In this document: positions 55,546-64,000 of the stretch, in pieces
How positions within the stretch are numbered: the stretch's first letter is position 1
Layout: each line of letters begins with the position of its first letter
Source: Tridacna crocea
Taxonomy: Eukaryota > Mollusca > Bivalvia > Cardiida > Cardiidae
DNA length: 64,000 nucleotides
NCBI GenBank assembly: GCA_943736015.1
Contig: OX031057.1
Location: forward strand, 56,187,001-56,251,000
Direction: 5' to 3'
The notes under the pieces: generated by a model
The model's input: only the letters and a program-made list of their open reading frames with translations
Database searches by the model: none
Told to the model about the DNA's origin: nothing
Position numbers and translations under genes: made by a program

Positions 55546-55799
55546 CTATAAATATTTGCACCATCAGTTTCAGTCGTGTTTTTCAGACAAAAATATCTAG
55601 AGGGCATTTGAAAGTCCTCTATAACGTGTAAATCTTCATAAATATACAAAATACTGCCACACTAGAGCGCTTGGCAGCCATTTAGGTACATGAGTTAATG
55701 CCAGATTAACGCAAGAATGATTCCCAAGGAACGTATCAACTCTATTAGATGTATGATTTTTTCATTAGGGAATGATTTGAGCGAAGAATGCAGATACAC

Positions 55800-56027
55800 C
55801 TAACTCTCCATAACACAACCTGGATTTGTAACTACCCTAAGAAAGTAAGCTTTTGAAAATACGGAGGGAAAAGGAGTAAATGTTGTTTTCCAGCATATTC
55901 CCATTTTTCCACAATGATGCATTGCTCCAGAAACGAATAAAAATTCATTGATTCACATTTAAATTTTGTCGCTTGCAAAAGCTGTGAACTTGAACTGGTC
56001 CAAAATTTTACCTTTTGATGAAGAGGA
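55800..56027 (+). mobile_element. Family A MITE, worn
   Basis: TAACTCTCCATAACACAACC at left, GGAGGGAAAAGGAGTAAATG in the core, TTGTCGCTTGCAAAAGC and TTTTGATGAAGAGG at right. Confidence 0.7.
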
Positions 56028-56206
56028 AATGGATACCGTTTTACAGGTATAGAACAAATTCCCAAATAACAATGTTTAAGGCCTACTCAAATGGGAAGCA
56101 TTTGACTGGATTTCATTTCTAAACTAGATATTTGTATGATTTTCAAACAGAGAAATTGCCTGATACATTTTACGTGTACAACGCTCATACTGTGAATGAG
56201 TATTTT

Positions 56207-56782
56207 TTAGCTCAGCTGAGCACAAGGGGAGCTTTTAGGATCACCAAGTGTCTGTCATCCGTAGTGTGTCGTGCATCATCAACAATTCTTTAAACATAAA
56301 CTCCTCCTAAACCGCTGGGCCAATTTGGACCAAACTTGGCTGGAATTTTCCTTGGGAGCTCCTCTTTAAAATTTGTTCACAGAATTTGATTCTGTCAAAA
56401 ACTCTGGTTGCCATGGCAACCAAATGGAATTTTCCAGGAGATTCTTTAAAAATCTTCTTCTCTGAAACAGCTGGCCAGATTTTAAAATGATTTCACAGCA
56501 ATATTCCTTGAATGACTCTTTTAAAAAATTGTTTGCGAAATTTTGATCCATCGAGAAACATGCTCTGGTGAATAAGGGCTACATGCACTATATGGAAAGT
56601 AAGAAATTCTTCTTTTATGAAACTGGTGGTCAGATTTTGAAATGACATTTACATGTGATCTTTTGAAAATTGCTCCGCAGGATAATGATTTTGTTTCCAA
56701 TGTTTCAATTAAAAAAAAAAAAGGCTATGGTCCTTAAAAAATTCAGGTGAGCTATCCAGGGCCATCTTGGCCCTCTTGTTTT
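56207..56782 (+). mobile_element. Short hairpin-ended element C8 with X-box
   Basis: It starts TTTAGCTCAGCTGAGCACAA and ends AGGTGAGCTATCCAGGGCCA, TCTTGGCCCTCTTGTTTT. X-box GTTGCCATGGCAAC at 56407-56420. Only about two monomers remain. Confidence 0.85.
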
Positions 56783-56883
56783 AGTTATTTTAGGAACCGG
56801 TAGAGGTGTCACGTGACATAACTGATTTGATGTCTATTTCGAGAAACGTAAACATACTGGTGCAAGATGAATCAAACTGCTTT

Positions 56884-59800
56884 TTAGCTCACCTGAGCAC
56901 AACATGCTCAAGGGGAGCTTTTAGGATCACTGGGTGTCCGTCGTGCGTCATCAACAATTCTTTAAACATCAACTTCTCCTAAACCGCTGGACCAATTCTG
57001 ACCAAAGTTGGCTGGAATGTACCTTGGGAGGTCCTCTTTAAAAATGTTCACAGAATTTGATTCCGTCAAAAACTCTGGTTGCCATGGCAACCAAATGGAA
57101 TTTTCTAGGAAATTCTTTGAAAATCTTCTCAGAAACCACTTGTCAGATTTTAAAATAATTTCATAGAGATGTTCCTTGGGTGACCCTTTTCAAAATTGTT
57201 TGTGAAATTTTGATCTGTCAAGAAACATGGCTCTGGGGAATGGGGGCTTCTTGCACTATACAGAAAGAAAGGAATCATTAAAAATTCTTTTTCTCTTAAA
57301 CGGCGGGTCAGATTTTGAAATAATTTCAAAGAGATGTTTCTTGGATGACCCTTTATCAAAAATTGTTCGCAAAATTTTGATCCGTCAAGAATCATGGCTC
57401 TGGTGAATGGGGGCTACTTGCACTATAGAGAAATGAAGAAATTCTTAAAAATTCTTCTTTTAAACAGCTGGTCAGAATTTGAAATAATTTCACAGAGATG
57501 TTCCTTGGATGACCCTTTTCAAAAGTTGTTCGCGAAATTTTGATCTGTCAAGAACCATGGCTCTGTTGAATGGGGGCTACTTGCACTATAGGGAAATGAA
57601 GAAATTCTTAAAAACTCCTCTTCTCAGAAACTGCTGGTCAGATTTTGAAATAATTTCACAGAAATGTTCCTTGGGTGACCCTTTTCAAAAGGTGTTCATG
57701 AAAGTTTGATCCATCAATAAACATGGTTCTGGTGAATGGCGGCTACTTGCACTATGTGGCCATGAAGGAATTTTTAGCTCACCTGAGCACATAGTGCTCA
57801 GGGTGAGCTATTGTGATTGATCGTTGTCCAGCGTCCGTCCGTCCGTCCGTCCGTCCGTCCGTCCGTCCGTCTGTGAACAATTACTTAAAAATTCTTCTCC
57901 TCTGAAACCGCCCAACAGATTTCAGTGAAACTTCACAGAAATGATCCTTAGGTGATGCACTTTCAAAATACTTCAAAGATTTGAACTCCATGGAGAACTC
58001 TGGTTGCCATGGCAACCGAGAGAAAAAACTTTAAAAATCTTCTTGTCCCAAACCGTAAGGGCTAGAGCTCTCATATTTTGCATGTAGCATCATCTAGTGA
58101 CCCTCTACCGAAATACTTCAAATTATGGCCCTAGTGTTGAAAATGGCCCTATGTTGTGGGTTCTTGGATTTCACATGGAGATAAAGAAGGAAATCTTTAA
58201 AAATTTTCTTGTCCCAAACCATAAAGGCTAGAGCTCTCATATATGGCATGTAGTATCATCTAGTGGCCCTCTATTAAAATACTTCAAATAATGGCCTTAG
58301 TGTAGAAATTGGCCCTATGTTGTGGGTTCTCGGATTTCACATAGAGATAAAGAAGGAAATCTTTAAAAATCTTCTTGTCCCAAACCGTAAGGGTTAGAGC
58401 TTTCATATTTGGCATGTAGCATCATCTAGTGACCCTCTACCAAAATACTTTAAATTATGGCCCTAGTTTGAAAATGGCCCTATGTTGTGGGTTCTCGAAT
58501 TTCACATAGAGATAAAGAAGGAAATCTTTAAAAATCTTCTTGTCCCAAACCATAAGGGCTAGAGCTCTCATATATGGCATGTAGCATCATCTAGTGGCCC
58601 TCTACCAAAATACTTCAAATTATGGCCCTAGTTTGAAAATGGCCCCATGTTGTGGGTTCTCGGATTTCACATAGAGATAAAGAAGGAAATCTTTAAAAAT
58701 CTTCTTGTCCCAAACCGTAAGGGCTAGAGCTTTCATATTTGGCATGTAGCATCATCTAGTGGCCCTCTACCAAAATACTTCAAATTATGGCCCTAGTTTG
58801 AAAATGGCCCCATGTTGTGGGTTCTCGGATTTCACATAGAGATAAAGAAGGAAATCTTTAAAAATCTTTTTGTCCCAAACCATAAGGGCTAGAGCTCTCA
58901 TATATGGCATGTAGTATCATCTAGTGGCCCTCTACCAAAATACTTCAAATAATGGCCCTAGTGTGGAAATTGGCCCTATGTTATGGGTCCTCAGATTTCA
59001 CACAATGATAAAGAAGGAAATCTGTAAAAATCTTCTTGTCCCAAACCTTAAGGGCTAGAGCTTTCATATTTGGCATGTAGCATCATCTAGTGACCCTCTA
59101 CCAAAATACGTCAAATTATGGCCCTAGTGTGGAAAATGGTCCTATGTTGTGGGTTCTCGGATTTCACATAAAGAAGGAAATCTTTAAATATCTTCTTGTC
59201 CCAAACCATAAGGGCTAGAGCTCTCATATATGGCATGTAGTATCATCTAGTGGCCCTCTACCAAAAAACTTCAAATAATGGCCCTAGTGTGGAAATTGGC
59301 CCTATGTTGTGGGTTCTCAGATTTCACATAGAGATAAAGAAGGAAATCTTCAAAAATCTTCTTGTCCCAAACCTTAAGGGCTAGAGCTTTCATATTTGGC
59401 ATGTAGCATCATCTAGTGGCCCTCTACCAAAATACTTCAAATTAAGGCTCTAGTTAGCTCACCTGAGCACTTTCAAACTTCTCTTAAATATTTATATAAC
59501 CGGGTTTGGTTAAGAAAGATTATCTTCTTATCTAAACCAAGAAGACCTAAAGCTTTGGCCTTGCACTTCGATATTTGGTATTTATCTTCATTGTAAATCT
59601 TTACTGCTTGGTACTCAGGTGAGCGATATAGGACCATCATGGTCCTCTTGTTTAAAATTCTTCTCTGAACGGCTGATCAGATTCTGAAATAATTTCACAG
59701 AAATGTTCCTTAGTTGACCCTTTTCAAAAATTTCTCGAAATACTTTGATCCATCAAGAAACATGGCTCTGATGGCTGTTGGTTATTTACACTATACAGAC

Positions 59801-59920
59801 ATGAAGAAATTCTTAAAAATTCTTCTTCTCTGAAATGGCTGTTTAGATTTTGAAAAAATTGGCTATGGTCCTCTCAAAAATTCAGGTGAGCGATCCAGGG
59901 CCATCTTGGCCCTCTTGTTT
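56884..59920 (+). mobile_element. Hairpin-ended element C9, split by nested element D
   Basis: The parts 56884 to about 57775 and 59654-59920 together match C10 almost base for base. X-box at 57078-57091. The 3' end is AGGTGAGCGATCCAGGGCCA, TCTTGGCCCTCTTG. Confidence 0.88.
57775..59653 (+). mobile_element. Element D with dimeric ~165-bp tandem array, nested in C9
   Basis: It starts AGCTCACCTGAGCACATAGT, has a (CCGT)n microsatellite (about 57834-57872) and an X-box at 58003-58016, then nine units marked by CTTGTCCCAAACC or a one-base variant at 58042, 58208, 58374, 58539, 58704, 58869, 59035, 59195 and 59361. It ends AGGTGAGCGATATAGGACCA, TCATGGTCCTCTTG. Units alternate between two types (CATATTTGG or close and CATATATGG). 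Confidence 0.88.
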
Positions 59921-59997
59921 TGTATTTTAAGCGCTTGAATCAAAAGTATCTGTATTTCATATGTATGTTTAACTCTTAGTTTTGTGCTTTTTTTTTT

Positions 59998-61162
59998 AGC
60001 TCACCTGAGCACAACATGCTCAAGGGGAGCTTTTAGGATCACTGGGTGTCCGTCGTGCGTCATCAACAATTCTTTAAACATCAACTTCTCCTAAACCGCT
60101 GGACCAATTTTGACCAAAGTTGGCTGGAATGTACCTTGGGAGGTCCTCTTTAAAAAATGTTCACAGAATTTGATTCCGTCAAAAACTCTGGTTGCCATGG
60201 CAACCAAATGGAATTTATTTAGGAAATTCTTTAAAAATCTTCTCCTCAGAAACCGCTGGTCAGATTTTAAAATAATTTTCATAGAGATGTTCCTTGGGTG
60301 ACCCTTTTCAAAATTGTTTGTGAAATTTTGATCTGTCAAGAAACATGGCTCTGGGGAATGGGTGCTTCTTGCACTATACAGAAATAAAGGAATTCTTAAA
60401 AATTCTTTTTCTCTGAAACGGCGGGTCAGATTTTGAAATAATTTCAAAGAGATGTTCCTTGGATGACCCTTTATCAAAAATTGTTTGCGAAATTTTGATC
60501 CGTCAAGAATCATGGCTCTGATGAATGGGGGCTACTTGCACTATACAGAAATGAAGAAATTCTTAAAAATTCTTCTTTGAAACAGCTGGTCAGAATTTGA
60601 AATAATTTCACAGAGATGTTCCTTGGATGACCCTTTTCAAAAGTTGTTCCCGAAATTTTGATCCATCAAGAACCATGGCTCTGTTGAATGGGGGCTACTT
60701 GCACTATAGGGAAATGAAGAAATTCTTAAAAACTCTTCTTCTCAGAAACTGCTGATCAGATTTTGAAATAATTTCACAGAAATGTTCCTTGGGTGACCCT
60801 TTTCAAAAGGTGTTCATGAAAGTTTGATTCATCAATAAACATGGTTCTGGTGAATGGCAGCTACTTGCACTTTGTGGCCATGAAGGAATTTTTTAAAATT
60901 CTTCTCTGAAACGGCTGATCAGATTCTGAAAAAATTTTACAGAAATGTTCCTTAGTTGACCCTTTTCAAAAATTTATCGAAATACTTTGATCCATCAAGA
61001 AACATGGCTCTGATGGCTGTTGGTTATTTACACTATACAGACATGAAGAAATTCTTAAAAATTCTTCTTCTCTGAAATGGCTGTTTAGATTTTGAAAAAA
61101 TTGGCTATGGTCCTCTCAAAAATTCAGGTGAGCGATCCAGGGCCATCTTGGCCCTCTTGTTT
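59998..61162 (+). mobile_element. Hairpin-ended element C10, tandem sister of C9
   Basis: It has the same ends and interior as C9 and lacks element D. X-box at 60191-60204. The ~75-bp spacer after it (TTTTAAGCGCTT, AAATCAAAAGTATCT) repeats the spacer after C9. Confidence 0.9.
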
Positions 61163-61240
61163 TGTATTTTAAGCGCTTAAATCAAAAGTATCTTTATTTC
61201 ATATGTATGTATAACTCTTAGTTTTGTGCTTTTTTTTTTT

Positions 61241-62644
61241 AGCTCACCTGAGCGCAACATGCTCAAGGGGAGCTTTTAGGATCACCCGGTGTCCGTCGTG
61301 CGTCGTCAACAATTCTTTAAACATCAACTCCTCCTAAATTGCTGGGCTAATTTGGACCGAACTTGGCTGGAATGTTCCTTGGGAGGTCCTCTTTAAAAAC
61401 TGTTCACAGAATTTGATTCCGTCAAAAACTCTGGTTGCCATGGCAACGAAATGGAATTTATTTAGGAAATTCTTTAAAAATCTTCTTCTCTGAAACCGCT
61501 GGCCAGATTTTAAAATAATTTCACAGAGATGTTCCTTGGGTGACCCTTTTCAAAAAGTGTTTGCGCAATTTTGATCTGTCAAGAAACATGGCTCTGGTGA
61601 ATGGGGGCTTCTTGCACTATACAGAAATGAAGAAATTCTTGAAAATTCTTCTTCTCTGAAACCGCTGGCCAGATTTTTAAATAATTTCACAGAGATTTTC
61701 CTTGGGTGACCCTTTTCAAAACTTGTTCGCGAAATTTTGATCAGTCAAGAAACACGGCTCTTGTGATTGGGGGCTTCTTGCACTATACGGAAACAAAGAA
61801 ATTCTTAAAAATTCTTCTTCTCTGAAACCACTGGTCAGACTTTGAAATAATTTCACAAAGATGTTTCTTGGATGACCCTTTTCAAAAAATTTTCGTGCGA
61901 TTTTGATCCATCAAGAAACATGGCTCTGGTGAAAGGGGGCTATTTGCGCTATAGGGAAATGAAGACATTCTTAAAAATTCTTCTTCTCTGAAACGGCTGG
62001 TCAGATTTTGAAATAATTTCACAGAGATGTTCCTTGAGTGACCCTTTTCAAAAGATGTTTGTGAAATTTTGATTCGTCAAGAAACATGACTCTGGTGAAC
62101 TTGCACTATACAGAAATGAAAAAATTCTTAAAAATTCTTCTTCTCTGAAACGGCTTGTCAGATATTGGAAAATTTTCACAGAGATATTCCTTAGGTGACC
62201 CTTTTCAAAAAGTGTTCGTGAAAGTTTGATTCGTCGAGAAACATTGCTCTGGTGAATGGGGGCTACTTGCATTATATAGAAATGAAGAATTTCTTGAAAA
62301 TTCTTCTTCTTTGAAACGGCTGGTCAGATTTGAAAATTATTTCACAGAAATATTCCTTGAATGACCTTTTTCAAAATTTGTTGGCGAAATTTGATAGGTC
62401 AAGGAACATGGCTATGGTGAATGGGGCTTCTTGCACTGTACCGAAATTAAGAAACTCCTAAAATTCCTCTTTTCTGAAACTGCTGGTCAGATTTTGAAAG
62501 GACTTTTACAGGTGACCTTTTAAAAAATTGCTTGGCAAAATAATGATTTTGTTTCCAGTGTTTCAATACCTTCAAAGAAAAAAGGCTATGGTCCTCTCAA
62601 AAATTCAGGTGAGCGATCCAGGGCCATCTTGGCCCTCTTGTTTT
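61241..62644 (+). mobile_element. Hairpin-ended element C11 with X-box
   Basis: It starts AGCTCACCTGAGCGCAACAT and ends AGGTGAGCGATCCAGGGCCA, TCTTGGCCCTCTTGTTTT. X-box at 61434-61447. About seven ~165-bp monomers. Confidence 0.88.
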
Positions 62645-62965
62645 GAAATTATGAGAGTTCAAATTTGCGCACAAAATCTGTGCAAAACTTTCAACTGGTT
62701 CTGTCTTGATTGTCTCTGTACCCAGAGGCGAGCAGTTGAAAAGTAACATCGCCTTTGGCGACAGTTATCTGAACTACCATTGGTGCCAGAGTTAATACTA
62801 TAGAAGAACTGCTTTTCTGCTTTTTGGCCATCATATACAAGAGAATCATTATCTGTGGAAGTTACAAGACTAGGCTTTGATATTATGTCTGGAGATGTAG
62901 AGTTTGCATCATGTGCAGTGATAATAATTGTCTAGTCTTCAGACAAAGGCACTGCTGGAAACAAA
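62645..62965. other. Unique sequence
   Basis: No gene or repeat recognised. Confidence 0.45.
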
Positions 62966-62969
62966 TTTC

Positions 62970-63262
62970 TTTTTTTGAGGTACGTCTGAATGTGCTTTCA
63001 ATTTGGACCAGGCGAAAATTTTATTGTTTAGTAAAGAGTTAAACAGACAGAAAATAAGCCTGACAGAGAAGGCTTTTGAAAACACTTGGAAAAGTGGAAA
63101 ATGTTGGTAACCAGCAGTTTCTCCTTTTCTCATGATGTTTTTGAATATCTCGTAGATAGAAATAATCCTCGTTGCTACTTGTCAAATAAATATTTTGTTG
63201 CCAGCAAAATTAAGGCTTCAGATTTGGCAAAGACTGAAATTATGTTATTTGATAAGAAGTTA
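62970..63262 (+). mobile_element. Two degenerate family A MITE pieces
   Basis: One is a right end (62970-63041, TGTGCTTTCAATTTGGACCA to TAGTAAAGAGTTAA). The other (63055-63262) has GGCTTTTGAAAACACTTGG, AGTTTCTCCTTTTCTCATGA and ends ATTTGATAAGAAGTTAA. Confidence 0.7.
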
Positions 63263-63297
63263 AGAGGAGCAACAGTGAAACTAATGATAGACTGATA

Positions 63298-64000
63298 CAG
63301 TGGAACCCCACTAGTGCGCTATAGCGCTGATTCCGTTATAACGCGGGTGTCCTTTGGCTCCCAAAATTTCGGAGGTTGACCATTTTCAAGTCTGATCCGA
63401 ATCCACCGTTGCTCTCACAAGAATCTTCGATGTAAAAAAAAAAAAGACCTCTCGGTCAAATAAAACATCAATACCATACACATAACGTGACAATTTTTCG
63501 CGCCTTTACCTTGTTGATTATCACCTATGGCTTTGCACAATTACTTTGAAAAATACACGCACAGTAGGTAACAAAAGGACCTCGTCCCATAATTGTCTTT
63601 GCAAACAATCTTGCATTATACAAACTTTACGTCAATATGTCTGTCTGTATGTAGATCGTAATGGCGATATCGAATGTTCCGCAACTCGCAAATGCATTCG
63701 GACAGCCAATATGTTCGGACACGTTATATTTTTTGTCAAAATAATTCTATTTCAAGTTCAATCTTAGGATAGTCTGCATGTTAAAAAATACTTAGACAGA
63801 CTGAAAAATATATTTTCCAAAACACCTGACATTAAATTTTTGGAAAATACTCTAGATAGGATGATCGGCTGCATGGTGAACGCTGAGTTGTACATCGTGC
63901 ATAATTAGCGTCATGTACATGAAAACGAGAGTCGAGTCGACCAACAGTAATTCTCAGTCTTGAAATTACAAACACACATAAAATCAAAGTACTGATAGTA
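63298..64000. other. Possible left terminus of a pogo/Tigger-like element, then unique sequence
   Basis: CAGTGGAACCCCACTAGTGC follows a TA dinucleotide and resembles pogo/Tigger termini, with GTTATAACGCGG shortly after. No transposase or right end is seen before the window stops. TTCGGACA motifs recur at about 63698 and 63714. Confidence 0.35.

Noticed and set aside
60091..60513. 140-codon minus-strand frame with repeated HPRNISLKLFQNL
   Set aside because: It is the reverse-strand reading of C-type tandem monomers, broken in sister copies, with no sign of coding constraint.

Overview
The window is animal nuclear DNA. It is AT-rich and intron-dominated, with GT/AG exon borders, and most of it is short non-autonomous transposable elements. 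The repeat types suggest a bivalve mollusc: hairpin-ended repeats carrying GTCCGTCC runs and ~155-166 bp tandem cores, TTAA-flanked hairpin MITEs, a mariner relic and tRNA-derived SINEs. No species can be named from the sequence alone.

Only one host gene is supported. Five + strand coding exons (11590-11780, 17646-17774, 41594-41668, 44376-44514, 45101-45424) join in frame into the last 285 codons of a METTL24-like protein (Methyltransf_22 family, putative SAM-dependent methyltransferase). The N-terminal exon or exons were not found and probably lie left of the window. Intron 2 (23.8 kb) has been swollen by nested insertions. A tandem, diverged second copy of exon 2 follows it at 17826-17954.

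Layout. 1-11.6 kb: mostly unique sequence with TTAA MITEs, three other inverted-repeat elements (201-427, 2765-2923, 4405-4662) and a 1.9 kb hairpin-ended tandem-repeat element. 11.6-17.6 kb (intron 1): MITEs, one split by a 2 kb insertion holding nine 156-bp repeats. 17.8-41.6 kb (intron 2): a 451-bp palindrome with a target duplication, a 5.1 kb inverted-repeat-bounded element rich in X-box-like motifs, a dead DD34D mariner, and an 8.15 kb TA-flanked insertion that splits another tandem-repeat element. 41.6-45.4 kb: the last exons among MITEs. 45.4-64 kb: no supported gene; MITE clusters, SINE and LINE scraps, and a run of related hairpin-ended elements (56.2-62.6 kb) including a local tandem duplication and a nested element with a dimeric repeat array.

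The most notable signals are: (a) nine exact copies of the palindrome GTTGCCATGGCAAC, the classic RFX X-box form, carried by mobile repeats, plus an independent cluster of variants in the 5.1 kb element; (b) a recurring TAACNTCCGTAACG motif inside the 8.15 kb insertion; (c) paired changes in the two arms of the MITE hairpins. All alignments were made by eye.
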